DNA from: Candidatus Zixiibacteriota bacterium
GTDB taxonomy: Bacteria > Zixibacteria > MSB-5A5 > GN15 > JACZUZ01
Assembly: GCA_024280775.1 (NCBI GenBank)
Contig: JAJRPM010000007.1
Location: forward strand, 62,001 to 126,000
Length of the DNA: 64,000 bases
Direction of reading: 5' to 3'
The number at the start of each line of letters is the position of its first letter. Position 1 is the first letter of the stretch. Under the pieces are notes generated by a model that was not told the origin of the DNA, did not search any database, and saw only the letters and a list, made by a program, of their open reading frames with translations. Of the stretch, positions 34,679-43,931 are shown in pieces. Both the position numbers and the translations under genes were made by a program.

Positions 34679-35734
34679 ATGGAAAAAATAGACCGACCAG
34701 AAAAGTCCAACATACAGTTGATAGTATGGTTATGGATAATTCTAGGACTAACTGGCGCGATGGTCCTGATAGGTGGAGTGACACGACTGACTCATTCCGG
34801 ACTTTCCATGGTTGAATGGCGTCCATTACTCGGCGCTATCCCCCCGCTTGACGAACAAGAGTGGCAAGAAACTTTCCAAAAGTATAGAAATTTCCCGCAA
34901 TATCAAAAGCTCAATGCCGGTATGACCCTAGGAGAATTTAAGCAAATCTTCTTCTGGGAATATCTCCACCGTCTTTTCGGCAGACTCATAGGAGTTGTTT
35001 TCTTAGTCCCCTGGATTTGGTTCATCATCCGAAAACAAATCCCCAAAGGAATAAATCCAAAACTCGCAGGCTTGTTCGTCCTTGGCGGATTGCAGGGCCT
35101 GATGGGCTGGTACATGGTCAAAAGCGGCTTAGTAGATAACCCCGCTGTAAGTCACTACCGACTCGCCGCCCACCTAATGCTGGCTTTCTCAGTGATGGTG
35201 TTCTCACTACTGCTGATCTTCCGCCTCAGCAACCGTGAGCGAGCGCTAAACCCACCAAAGAAACTCCTGGCGCTTTCATACTTCATCACTGGAATAATCG
35301 TACTACAAATAGTCTATGGAGCTTTCACCGCCGGGCTAAAAGCCGGCTTTATGATGAATACTTTTCCGAAAATGAATGGAGAATGGATTCCGTCGCTGGC
35401 TTACAGCATGACACCCTTCTGGCATAATCTGGTCGAGAATCACTTTGGAATACAATTCATCCACCGCACTCTCGGCTGGTTACTGCTATTTGGGATAGGC
35501 GCCCTCGGACTTTCAGCCTGGCTCTCACCTCTAAAAAACCAATTAAGCGCAGTACAAAATAGAGCCATTCAACTTCTGCTTGCCATGACTGTCACTCAAT
35601 TCACCCTGGGCGCCCTGACAATCATCTACGTAGTCCCAATCGAACTAGCCACAGCTCATCAGGTCGGAGCGAGCATCTTGTTGTTGCTGGCTGTTTCGCT
35701 AAATCACTCGCTAGCGCCAGCTCGAAAAACTTAG
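34679..35734 (+). CDS. ctaA: Heme A synthase (CtaA/COX15)
   Basis: An eight-helix membrane enzyme converting heme O to heme A for cytochrome oxidase. Conserved: GAMVLIGGVTRLTHSGLSMVEWRP with the family residues GGxTRLTxSGLS, the heme-ligand histidine region EYLHRLFGR, AHLMLAF, and HRTLGW near the C-terminus. This fits the type without the extracellular Cys pair. ATG at 34679 is preferred by length; ATGs at 34634 and 34643 would extend it by up to 15 residues. No oxidase genes are in the window. Confidence 0.93.
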   Translation: MEKIDRPEKSNIQLIVWLWIILGLTGAMVLIGGVTRLTHSGLSMVEWRPLLGAIPPLDEQEWQETFQKYRNFPQYQKLNAGMTLGEFKQIFFWEYLHRLFGRLIGVVFLVPWIWFIIRKQIPKGINPKLAGLFVLGGLQGLMGWYMVKSGLVDNPAVSHYRLAAHLMLAFSVMVFSLLLIFRLSNRERALNPPKKLLALSYFITGIIVLQIVYGAFTAGLKAGFMMNTFPKMNGEWIPSLAYSMTPFWHNLVENHFGIQFIHRTLGWLLLFGIGALGLSAWLSPLKNQLSAVQNRAIQLLLAMTVTQFTLGALTIIYVVPIELATAHQVGASILLLLAVSLNHSLAPARKT

Positions 35735-35760
35735 CCCCAAGAAACGTTCCCCTATCGCAA

Positions 35761-37905
35761 TCAGAATCTGCGAGAATTCTTTATCAGATGCTCACTACCG
35801 GCAGGATTTAGCTCACAAGCTCGGTTCAAATACTTTTCGCCTTCACGATTGAAATCTTCACGCTTCAAATATTTCGCTAAATAAAAATAGGAGCGCGCCA
35901 GCGAATAATTCGCAAGACAATCACTGGGGTTCTCATCGACCAACTGCTTGCCAACTTCCAACGCCCGAGTGTAACTTTCTTGTGCAAGTAGCGCCTGAAA
36001 TAGTTGCCTCTTGGCCGCGCGATTACCCGGATTGTTTGTCAGGAAAATCTCGCCATAATAAACGGCGCTATCCTGCGCGCCCGGAGACGTTGAGCGCAAA
36101 AACCGGTCACTCTTCTCCAAAGCAGTCTCCGGAAGTCCTTGCATATGCGCAAAAGACTCGCCAAGCCGAAGTATACGCACTCCGGCATCACGAAACATCC
36201 AAATCGAAACTTCCACATTATCTTTGGTGCGCGGAAATTTTCTAGCCGCCTCATCGAGATTGCCATAGTCGCCAACCAAGTGCGTTATAGGAAATCTTTC
36301 AAACAAATCCCTGTCATCAACCTTCAGCCCAAACGTATAGATGAGGTTCTTGTGACTATTATCCATTGTAAGATTCGGAGCGTAGGGACCGGTAAGAACC
36401 GCATCTGCAGGAAGAGAGCTCTCCATGTCTCTCGATGCTGTAACTGTGTCATAAGTGAAATTACTTGCCATACGATAATACCAATAACCATTTAGCGCCA
36501 ATGAAAAAGCCACAGTCACAAGCATCCCGATGCGGAATACAGGCTGGGCAAATCTTTTCATGCTCCGAGCTATCAACCAAATCACAATCAACGCTGGAGC
36601 GGCGAAGATAGAAGAAAACTTGACGACAGTGATCATATTCCCGCTGGTCATTGCAGAGCCATAAGTTGCAAGAGCGGTTTGAGTCATAATAATTGTGATT
36701 CCAACATACAAAAGTATCGCGGCCAAGCCCTTCTGCCACAACTCAACCGCCGAAGCTCCTTTGGCCCAGCGCGCTCCGTCAGCAAATACCTCTCTTACGA
36801 TACATCCAACTACACCCAAACCAGGAAACAATACAAACAGCGCGTAACGCAAAGGACGATACTGGAAAATCATCAGCGACAACCAGGCGCTGAAAAACCA
36901 AACTGTCAGGAAAGTCAAAGCCGGTCGCCTGCGCCAAAACTCAAGGGTCCAGGGAGACTCCTTTTCAATACGCAAAGTAAGCAATCCGGCATACCCGATT
37001 AGCAATATCAAGGGCATGAAGAAGCTAAACTGAAACAGACGTAGCTCACCACCGTAACTAAAGAGTTGAATGAAGAAAAACTTGAGCGACAACAACCCCG
37101 GTGGAGTTCCATACAGGCCCATTGACTGCTCCTGCAAGTAGGCATGATACGCGGTGACATCATCACCCAGCACAAACACATACCATAGAGCCACAGTCAC
37201 AATCCCACTTGCGGCAATTACCCCCAAATCCTTCCAGCGTTTATCAGATGACAGAAAAACTGTAACAGCCACCGGCGCCAGCAAAATCAATCCGAACAAC
37301 TTCCCTGCCAAGGGCGTCATAGCCAGCAAAACTCCAACAAGCGCCAGACTCCCAAGTTTCCACCTCTTAGGCTCCGCTCCCGAGCGCGCCACCACAAAGA
37401 AACAAGCCGCCGCAATTAGCAACAGTCCATTCTCAAGAAATGGCGCACGGCCATACACCACCAGCACATGCGAAAATGACAACAAGAAGGCCGAAACTGC
37501 GGCACCCAACCACAGCGCCTCACGGTCTGCATCTTTTAAGTCGCGACGAAAATGCCCGACAAACACCCCGGCAACCAGTAGCCCGGTAGCCGAAAGATTC
37601 AACAGAACCGAAGTCAGATTCGCCGTGAGTCGTGACACTCCCCCGAGGCTAAACATCAACCAGGCGAAACCCGAAACCAGTGACACCTTGAATGCCACCC
37701 AACGGTTATAGTCGAATATCTCCCATGAACCAAAGAGAACTTTGTTGCGCGCATAAATGGTAATGTGATAAGGATCCGTCATCAACGCCTGCCCCAGCCC
37801 CGCAAAATAATTCGGACTGTCAGCAGTCAAATGATAAACTCGAAAACCGGCGCCAATTAGTAAGGCCCCGAAGGTCGCGAGTATGTAGATTCTTGTGCGA
37901 GTCAT
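35761..37905 (-). CDS. Membrane glycosyltransferase (GT39/ArnT-like) with C-terminal TPRs, 714 aa
   Basis: About a dozen hydrophobic helices in the first 480 residues, with the ArnT/PMT-type luminal loop (DPYHITIYARNKVLFGSW, where the acidic residue before PY is usual for the first loop). The last 200 residues are soluble; a TPR-like stretch occurs near 600-700 (LLAQESYTRALEVGKQL, SLARSYFYLAKYL). Such enzymes use lipid-linked sugars at the periplasmic face. Fusion with TPRs is uncommon but known in environmental genomes. No partner is apparent. ATG at 37905 (MTRTR) chosen over a start three codons earlier. Confidence 0.8.
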   Translation of the reverse strand: MTRTRIYILATFGALLIGAGFRVYHLTADSPNYFAGLGQALMTDPYHITIYARNKVLFGSWEIFDYNRWVAFKVSLVSGFAWLMFSLGGVSRLTANLTSVLLNLSATGLLVAGVFVGHFRRDLKDADREALWLGAAVSAFLLSFSHVLVVYGRAPFLENGLLLIAAACFFVVARSGAEPKRWKLGSLALVGVLLAMTPLAGKLFGLILLAPVAVTVFLSSDKRWKDLGVIAASGIVTVALWYVFVLGDDVTAYHAYLQEQSMGLYGTPPGLLSLKFFFIQLFSYGGELRLFQFSFFMPLILLIGYAGLLTLRIEKESPWTLEFWRRRPALTFLTVWFFSAWLSLMIFQYRPLRYALFVLFPGLGVVGCIVREVFADGARWAKGASAVELWQKGLAAILLYVGITIIMTQTALATYGSAMTSGNMITVVKFSSIFAAPALIVIWLIARSMKRFAQPVFRIGMLVTVAFSLALNGYWYYRMASNFTYDTVTASRDMESSLPADAVLTGPYAPNLTMDNSHKNLIYTFGLKVDDRDLFERFPITHLVGDYGNLDEAARKFPRTKDNVEVSIWMFRDAGVRILRLGESFAHMQGLPETALEKSDRFLRSTSPGAQDSAVYYGEIFLTNNPGNRAAKRQLFQALLAQESYTRALEVGKQLVDENPSDCLANYSLARSYFYLAKYLKREDFNREGEKYLNRACELNPAGSEHLIKNSRRF

Positions 37906-37940
37906 GTATCTCAAAAATCAAGCGGCGCGGATACCTGTGC

Positions 37941-39740
37941 CTACTGGCGCTTAACAACTAACATCGTAATATCATCCAGCAATGTTTCACCCAGCGTATA
38001 TCTATACACTGCATCACGTATTACTTCACAAATCCGCCGGGCAGTTTCATTGCGATTCTGCTTGAGCAATTCGATCAATCGCTCCTCGCCAAAATGATCC
38101 CCGGCTTTGTTTTCTGCCTCTGTCACTCCATCAGTGTAGAAAAACACAATGTCCCCAACAGACAGACTAACCGAGCGCTCTTCAAATTCCGCGCCACGAA
38201 TAATCCCAAACGGCGGCCCGCCTTTATCAAGGAAGGTAATAGAGTCATCCTGCCGGAGCGTAATAGGTGGATTGTGCCCCGCATTGCTGTAGGTAATAAC
38301 ATGATCAAGCGAATTCAAAGCGCCATACACGCCGGTAACATAATCACCAGGCTCAACTGAATCATGTAATAGCTTGTTAACTTTTCGACAAATACTGCTC
38401 AATGAAAAATGATTGCGAATCTCCGCTATCAGCGAAGCCCGAAACGAAGCCATAATCAACGCCGCAGGAACTCCCTTACCGGAAACATCCGCTATAGCCA
38501 ATCCCATTTGACCGTTTCCTATTTCAATAAACCCATAATAATCCCCGCCAACTTCACCTGAAGGGATGTTAATACCGGAAACATCATAACCCTCAATCAC
38601 CGGATCTTCATCAGGCAAAAACTCAGTCTGAATCTGATGAGCAATCTCAAGTTGCTTCTCCAAAGCCTGCGCGCTCACAATTCTGCCATGCAATCGAGTT
38701 CGCTCAATTACAGTAGCGGCCTGAGCTCCGAATGCCCGCAATACATCAGCGCTATGACCATCATAGGCCCCCTCAATATTTGACTCAAGATTGAAAACTC
38801 CTACCAATTGGTCATCCACCGCAACCGGCGCGACAATTTCCGAGCGAGTCTCCCCGCGAGCGGCAAAATAGCGTTCATCTGTTGTAACATCAGTTACAAT
38901 CGCCGTCTCTCCATTGCGAGCCACCCACCCAATCAAACCGGAATCCAATTTTAGATGTAGATCTTTTTCAGTCTGAGGATCATAACCCTGATGATACACA
39001 GCGTCGAATTCTTTCTTATCACTGTCAATCAAAAATATTCCACCGGCGTCAAAACCCACCAGCTCGCGAGTTGAATTCAAAATCAACTTCAAAGCCTTCT
39101 CCAAGTCCAAAGTCCCTGACAGCTTAGCGCCGACTTCAAAGAGCTTCTCCATCTCCTGCACACGTCTGCGCGCTTCACGCAAGAGTTGACTGTTATCGAT
39201 GCTTATAGCAATTTGATCCGAGAGACCTACCAATGTATCTCGGTCTAATTCGTCGAACTCTCCGTCACGCTTGTTGATTACCTCCAGCGCGCCAAAAGCT
39301 TTGCCTCTTGAGACTAAAGGTATCACTATCAAATTATTAATCTCAAAATCCAGCTGATCAGCAATTTCGGTAGAAAACCGAGGATCGTTCTGTGGATCGT
39401 TCAAAATCAACGGAGCTTCATTATCCAACGCCCAGCCGGCAACACCACTGCCCTGCTCTTTGCGCAACAGCCTGATATCATCATCCCCCTGCGCCCAAAG
39501 GCGAACCCGTCGATGATCAATATGTTCGTCGATTCGGAAAATAAATGCCGCCTCGGAATTTACCGCCTGACAGACAAGCTGTAACGCCAGCCTAATCAAA
39601 TCTTCATACTCAACAGTCGAGTTCAACAGACGTGATGTCTGCAACAGCAGTTTTTCCAAGCGGCTATGCCCTCCCCCGTTAGGGGCGGCGTCTTTCAATC
39701 CAGATTCTTTCAATTGTTCCTTCTTCACTTGCTCGTTCAT
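37941..39740 (-). CDS. GAF-GAF-SpoIIE serine phosphatase, 599 aa
   Basis: Two GAF domains (residues about 38-185 and 205-355) are followed by a PP2C/SpoIIE phosphatase domain (about 380-599). Metal-binding acids are in EVGGDYYGF and IADVSGKG, and in FFYTDGVTEAEN; SNAGHNPP is the usual active-site loop. Enzymes of this type dephosphorylate STAS-domain antagonists in partner-switching circuits, often in response to ligands on the GAF domains. A STAS protein is encoded a kilobase away. Transcribed from the region facing the barrel gene at 40068. Confidence 0.9.
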   Translation of the reverse strand: MNEQVKKEQLKESGLKDAAPNGGGHSRLEKLLLQTSRLLNSTVEYEDLIRLALQLVCQAVNSEAAFIFRIDEHIDHRRVRLWAQGDDDIRLLRKEQGSGVAGWALDNEAPLILNDPQNDPRFSTEIADQLDFEINNLIVIPLVSRGKAFGALEVINKRDGEFDELDRDTLVGLSDQIAISIDNSQLLREARRRVQEMEKLFEVGAKLSGTLDLEKALKLILNSTRELVGFDAGGIFLIDSDKKEFDAVYHQGYDPQTEKDLHLKLDSGLIGWVARNGETAIVTDVTTDERYFAARGETRSEIVAPVAVDDQLVGVFNLESNIEGAYDGHSADVLRAFGAQAATVIERTRLHGRIVSAQALEKQLEIAHQIQTEFLPDEDPVIEGYDVSGINIPSGEVGGDYYGFIEIGNGQMGLAIADVSGKGVPAALIMASFRASLIAEIRNHFSLSSICRKVNKLLHDSVEPGDYVTGVYGALNSLDHVITYSNAGHNPPITLRQDDSITFLDKGGPPFGIIRGAEFEERSVSLSVGDIVFFYTDGVTEAENKAGDHFGEERLIELLKQNRNETARRICEVIRDAVYRYTLGETLLDDITMLVVKRQ

Positions 39741-40067
39741 TAGAACCTCACTCCAACCGGAAAACAGGATAACGCATTCTCGCTGTACTACAAAGTTTTC
39801 TTGCGATTCTAAAGACCTTCTTCTCGCCAGAATAGCTTACTGTTTTCATCGCCTCGCCCCTCGACATTTCTACCTTAGCATTTGAGGTAGAGAAACCTTA
39901 TACTAGTAACGAACGGCTCATAGATGAAATTGTGACTTGAATTTCAACTATGACAGCCTAAAATCCGTATAATATTTCGCAAGCGGAACCAAGAGGATTG
40001 CAACCCTGTTCTATATAGAATACAGGACAGAATACAGTCAACGACATAACGCCAAGGGCCTCCCATA
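39741..40067. promoter_or_regulatory. Divergent promoter region
   Basis: 327 bases between the phosphatase gene (minus) and the barrel gene (plus), with no ORF. A TATAAT at 39968-39973 points to the barrel gene; its -35 is weak. A perfect 12-base palindrome TTCTATATAGAA at 40009-40020 with flanking CCTG/CAGG arms follows it, so it would lie in the leader or act as an operator. A further TCTACCT/AGGTAGA stem lies at about 39868-39893. Confidence 0.45.
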
Positions 40068-40727
40068 ATGACAAAAACTACTACTAAGAATGATAAAACC
40101 CTAAGTAGCTCTGTACTGGGCGCCACGGCCCTGATTCTATCAATCGTCTTTTTAACACCGAAAACATCAGATGCAATCGTACGCGTTAAAGTCGCCCCCG
40201 AAGTGGGACGCCACGTATTCCAACTCGATGCGGGTGGAACAGGCAGTTTTGAAGATTTCGCCGGTGACCAGGGTTTCTCATGGTCAGCCGGCTGGACATA
40301 TCATGCAGACAATGTACTGGGTCTAGGCGTCACCGTAGGCAACAATGCCCCCGAATCAGACGTGTTCACAAGCGTCGGTACACTACTCGATTTCCAATAC
40401 ACCTATGTCACAGCCACCGTACATGTAAGAGCCCCTACCCGAAGCGCATTCATTCCTCATCTACAAGCGGGGTTCGGTTATTACAACCTCAACATAGACG
40501 AGTTCGACAGGTTAACACGAGTCCAGCTCTTGTCAATTGACGATAACAAATTCGGTATGTTTTTCGGATTCGGCTTAGACTATCTAATAGCCCCCCATCT
40601 TTCAATCGGCGCCATTGCAAATTACCATTTCGTCTCTCTGGACCAAAACATTCCCCAAACCCAGGGCTTGGGCGAGTGGTACAACACCTGGGACATAAAA
40701 GCCGTACTCTCAATCTACACCCGATAA
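40068..40727 (+). CDS. Outer-membrane beta-barrel protein, 219 aa
   Basis: A signal peptide (ATALILSIVFLTPKTSDA) and then alternating aromatic strands: FSWSAGWTYHADN, LLDFQYTYVTATVHVRAP, HLQAGFGYYNLNID, MFFGFGLDYLIAPH, and a terminal strand that ends in Tyr-Thr-Arg. The HLSIGAIANYHFV pattern is typical of OmpW/OmpA-like small barrels. The C-terminal residue is not Phe. A bidirectional terminator follows, and an operator-like palindrome precedes it. Confidence 0.72.
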   Translation: MTKTTTKNDKTLSSSVLGATALILSIVFLTPKTSDAIVRVKVAPEVGRHVFQLDAGGTGSFEDFAGDQGFSWSAGWTYHADNVLGLGVTVGNNAPESDVFTSVGTLLDFQYTYVTATVHVRAPTRSAFIPHLQAGFGYYNLNIDEFDRLTRVQLLSIDDNKFGMFFGFGLDYLIAPHLSIGAIANYHFVSLDQNIPQTQGLGEWYNTWDIKAVLSIYTR

Positions 40728-40758
40728 CCAAACCATTGCAGACAACCAGCAAACAAAA

Positions 40759-40787
40759 AGGGCCGCTGACAATTCGCCAGCGGCCCT
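40759..40787. terminator. Bidirectional terminator between barrel and STAS genes
   Basis: A 10-bp stem AGGGCCGCTG / CAGCGGCCCT with a 9-base loop. On the minus strand it is followed by TTTTTGTTT, giving a proper T-tract for the STAS gene (stop 37 bases upstream). On the plus strand CTCTATT follows, so termination for the barrel gene is weaker. Confidence 0.8.
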
Positions 40788-40824
40788 CTCTATTACTTGC
40801 TTGCTTATCTACTTGCTTACTAAG

Positions 40825-41163
40825 CTACTTAGTCAATGCCGCAACTGCGTCATCAGCATTATCCGAAATCTGGAAAATCGTCACCAATCGTGTGATAAGC
40901 AAAACCTTCTCTATCTTATCAATATTCGCCAATTGCAACTGTCCACCGCTTTTGGAAATAGTATTCAAAAGAGCAACCAACATTCCCAAACCGATAGAGT
41001 TCATCCAGTCCACATCGGAAAGGTCCAGCACAAACTTCCGCTCACCAGCCTCTATTGCTTCGACAACCTTGCCACGCAACATAGTAGCTGGCTCACCGCC
41101 CATAATCTTGCCACGCAACTCATAAACCTTGACCCCGTCCTGGGTTCGTTCCGATATCTTCAT
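40825..41163 (-). CDS. STAS-domain anti-sigma antagonist-type protein, 112 aa
   Basis: A single STAS domain like SpoIIAA/RsbV. The phosphorylatable Ser lies in DVDWMNSIGLGML, the usual DxxxxxSSGL position, here with N-S-I. Strands VYELRGKIMGGE and FVLDLSDVDW match. RsbV-type proteins bind anti-sigma kinases when unphosphorylated and are released by PP2C phosphatases such as the GAF-GAF-SpoIIE protein encoded 1.1 kb away. No RsbW-type kinase is in the window. Confidence 0.9.
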   Translation of the reverse strand: MKISERTQDGVKVYELRGKIMGGEPATMLRGKVVEAIEAGERKFVLDLSDVDWMNSIGLGMLVALLNTISKSGGQLQLANIDKIEKVLLITRLVTIFQISDNADDAVAALTK

Positions 41164-41283
41164 TCCTATTTGCTCTCCGATCTGTGCGAATTACTGCTCC
41201 ATCAACAAGGCTAATATCAGACGAATTCAACAGAAAGGCAAGAGCCATATTTGAGCAGAATCAGACAGGATTCCCGGCGCTTG

Positions 41284-41363
41284 CCCCCCCGGACTTGACG
41301 ACAATGTCGGGGGTTGTTGTGTGAGGTCTTGATTTTCGCTTTTTGAAAATTGTGACCTCACAC
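41284..41363. repeat. Two inverted repeats between STAS gene and comM
   Basis: A hairpin of CCCCC-G-GAC / GTC-GGGGG arms (41284-41314) is followed by a second, perfect 10-bp one: GTGTGAGGTC at 41319-41328 and GACCTCACAC at 41354-41363, with an inner ATTTTC/GAAAAT stem inside its loop. The location is just after the comM stop on the minus strand. It may be a terminator, an mRNA-end element or a repeat unit; no T-run follows. Confidence 0.55.
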
Positions 41364-41407
41364 TTCCAATAGAAAAAAGCGTCGGATTCATCGTCCCCTG
41401 ATAATCC

Positions 41408-42973
41408 CTACAGCCACAGACTCCTATCGAGAGTGCGATAATGCACCGCCTCGGCTACATGCTCAAGTTCAATACTCTCGCAATCTCCCAAATCCGCAAT
41501 CGTACGAGAGACTTTTAGTATCCTATCATAAGCCCTTGCCGAGAGCCCCTGACGTTGAATCGCGGTCTTCAAAAGAGCCTGACATTGATCGTCAACCGGG
41601 CAATAGGTGCGAATCGCTTTTGAAGCCATACTGGCATTACAATACAGTGATTTCTCGTTTTCAAAACGCTTCAGTTGCCGCTTACGCGCCTTGTTGACCC
41701 TTTCGCGAACACTCTCTGACGACTCCTCTGCGCGAGTCGAAGCAATATCTTTGAACTTCACTGCAGGTACAGTCACATGAATATCAATCCTGTCCAACAA
41801 TGGCCCCGAAATCCGTGACATATACTTCTGAATCTGCCCCGAAGTGCAATTGCAGGAGTTGTTTTGGTCACCGAAAAATCCGCAAGGACAAGGGTTCATC
41901 GCCGCCGCCAACATGACCCGGCAGGGATAAGTCAAAGTAGTAAGCGCTCGAGAGAGCGTAACTGTTCCGTCCTCCATCGGCTGACGCAAAACTTCCAGTA
42001 CATCTCTACGAAATTCTCCCACCTCATCGAGAAACAATACTCCGTTATGCGCCAAAGAAACATCCCCCGGCTTGGGAATAGAACCACCGCCAATCAGCCC
42101 TGCATTAGAGATAGTATGGTGTGGAGACCGAAAGGGACGAGTGGCAATCAGCGCCGCATCATCCGGCAACAATCCCGCCACTGAGTGAATCTTCGTAGTC
42201 TCTATCGCCTCCTCAAGAGACATATCCGGCAGAATAGTTGGCAGACGTCTAGCCAGCATCGTCTTCCCAGATCCCGGGGGACCTATCAAGATGATATTGT
42301 GTCCTCCCGCCGCCGCAACTTCCAAAGCCCGCTTGGCGGATTCCTGACCTTTGACCTCCGAAAAATCTACCGGATACTCCTGTCGCTTGGCAAAAATCTG
42401 CTCAATATCAATCTCAAACGGCGAAATAGTCGAAGTGTCCTCCAGGAATGAGACAACCTCACGCAATGACCCCACAGGATAAACCGGAGCCCCTTGCGCC
42501 ATCGCCGCCTCGCGAGCATTCTCTTTTGGCACCAAAACCCCCTTGATACCGTTACTTTTAGCAACCCCATCGCCATTCTCCTTCGGCCCGAAATGCAAAG
42601 CCATAGGCAAAGCGCCGGGAATAGGACGCACCTGACCATCAAGAGAAAGCTCACCTAGAAGCACATATTCCGAAAAACTATCCCGAAGTATTTGACCGGT
42701 CGCCGCCAATATCCCAACGGCAATCGGCAAATCAAACGCCGCCCCCTCTTTGCGAATATCAGCCGGAGCCAAATTGATAGTGATCCGCTTGCTCGGAAAA
42801 ACAAAATCCGAGTTCTTAATTGCCGCAGTCACTCGCTCTTTTGATTCACGCACAGCGCCGTCAGGCAGACCTACCGTGCAAAACGCCGGAAGTTGCTGCT
42901 GTATATCTGTCTCCACCTCTACAGTATAGGCGTCGACACCCTCAGTTGCTGATGACACAATCCTGGAATGCAT
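41408..42973 (-). CDS. comM: ComM/YifB Mg-chelatase-like AAA+ helicase
   Basis: 521 residues. The N-terminal ChlI-type domain (IVSSATEGVDAYTVEVE, GLPDGAVRESKERV) is followed by the AAA+ module: Walker A GPPGSGKTMLARRLP, Walker B-like LFLDEVGEFRRD, PMEDGTVTLSRA, a Cys cluster (CPCGFFGD), and the C-terminal Mg_chelatase_C (LSARAYDRILKVSRTIADL). ComM is a branch-migrating helicase in natural transformation. Together with ComEC it suggests competence, though the two genes are unlinked. The DUF-type Cys loop is standard. Confidence 0.93.
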   Translation of the reverse strand: MHSRIVSSATEGVDAYTVEVETDIQQQLPAFCTVGLPDGAVRESKERVTAAIKNSDFVFPSKRITINLAPADIRKEGAAFDLPIAVGILAATGQILRDSFSEYVLLGELSLDGQVRPIPGALPMALHFGPKENGDGVAKSNGIKGVLVPKENAREAAMAQGAPVYPVGSLREVVSFLEDTSTISPFEIDIEQIFAKRQEYPVDFSEVKGQESAKRALEVAAAGGHNIILIGPPGSGKTMLARRLPTILPDMSLEEAIETTKIHSVAGLLPDDAALIATRPFRSPHHTISNAGLIGGGSIPKPGDVSLAHNGVLFLDEVGEFRRDVLEVLRQPMEDGTVTLSRALTTLTYPCRVMLAAAMNPCPCGFFGDQNNSCNCTSGQIQKYMSRISGPLLDRIDIHVTVPAVKFKDIASTRAEESSESVRERVNKARKRQLKRFENEKSLYCNASMASKAIRTYCPVDDQCQALLKTAIQRQGLSARAYDRILKVSRTIADLGDCESIELEHVAEAVHYRTLDRSLWL

Positions 42974-43419
42974 GATTCTCGCTCACTTCCCTTTGGTACT
43001 TCTGATAGTTCAAGCAATTCTGAAGAGTAGTTCAAAATTTGTGCGCACCCGCCCCCTGAATGAAACTTAGTAACGCCACACGCCAATGCGCCGCCTCAGA
43101 GACCGGGCGCGCCACTAACAATTTCGAATTCGCAACGCTCGCTCCAAGCGCTACCATCGCCTCAATCGCTTCAATAGGCTACAACCCATTTCATAACAAC
43201 CCACTTCAAACAACTAGTCTCAAACAACTTCGTCCGGCGATAATTCAGCCGGCAAGCTGAAATTGCGCCGCACATTTGTCTCGGGTGTAGTATCGGGAAT
43301 AGCGCTGACAGGACACGTCAGTGAAAAAAATAAAACATGAAGAATTAAACAATATCGCGAAGCGTAGATAAATAGGAAGTTAAGCTACATTTGGAGTCGG
43401 GAGAGAGAAAAGTCTTGAA
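42974..43419. other. Intergenic region without supported gene
   Basis: 446 bases between comM and a small lipoprotein gene. A short plus-strand frame (43060-43260) has low-complexity sequence and no ribosome-binding site and is not called. A small stem CTGAC/GTCAG (43305-43321) is present. It probably contains the comM promoter, not identified. Confidence 0.5.
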
Positions 43420-43914
43420 CTAACGGCGCATAGAAATCCGCATCACAGTATCAGCAAAACTGTTTCCGGAGGCAGAGCCCCCCAGGAACAAGAAGCTATC
43501 GTCTGTACAAATAAACTCAAATGTCCCGAAAGGCACATTTGAATTTCTGCCGTTGTTACCGAGGAAAACAATCGAATCAACGTACAAAGTATCTTTTATC
43601 AGACGATAAGTCGCAGTCAAATCATTAAACTTACGATCAGGAGTTAGCACGGTGGTATCTACTCGAAGAGTGAAAACTGATGGGTTACCCGCCCCATCAA
43701 CACGGAACTGGAATGTGCTGAATTGAGTCAGAGTGAAAGGCGTCAAGCCGGTATTGTCAGTCCAGGTGTATTGGCCATGCAAAGTGTCGGTTGAGGACGG
43801 ACTCGGGGTTGCACAATTCGGAGTTGTTTGAATCGTATCTTGACACCCGACAACCAATCCAACAAACACAATAGCACAACAGGCAATAGCGCAACAAGCA
43901 AATGACTTCCTCAT
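43420..43914 (-). CDS. Small lipoprotein of unknown function, 164 aa
   Basis: A lipobox ending in VGLVVGC (Cys at residue 24) follows an unusual run of Cys and Ala (CCAIACCAIVF). The mature part is a strand-rich domain of about 140 residues with TWTDNTGLTPFTLTQF and FEFICTDDSFLFLGGS, resembling the calycin-like small lipoproteins of FCB genomes. No family recognised. It is the last gene of a run of three lipoproteins, 17 bases downstream of the next. Confidence 0.65.
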   Translation of the reverse strand: MRKSFACCAIACCAIVFVGLVVGCQDTIQTTPNCATPSPSSTDTLHGQYTWTDNTGLTPFTLTQFSTFQFRVDGAGNPSVFTLRVDTTVLTPDRKFNDLTATYRLIKDTLYVDSIVFLGNNGRNSNVPFGTFEFICTDDSFLFLGGSASGNSFADTVMRISMRR

Positions 43915-43931
43915 AGTAACCTCTCCACCGC

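Noticed and set aside
43060-43260. 66-aa frame on the plus strand
   Set aside because: Low-complexity Ala/Ile sequence, no ribosome-binding site, no similarity to anything I know; treated as noise.
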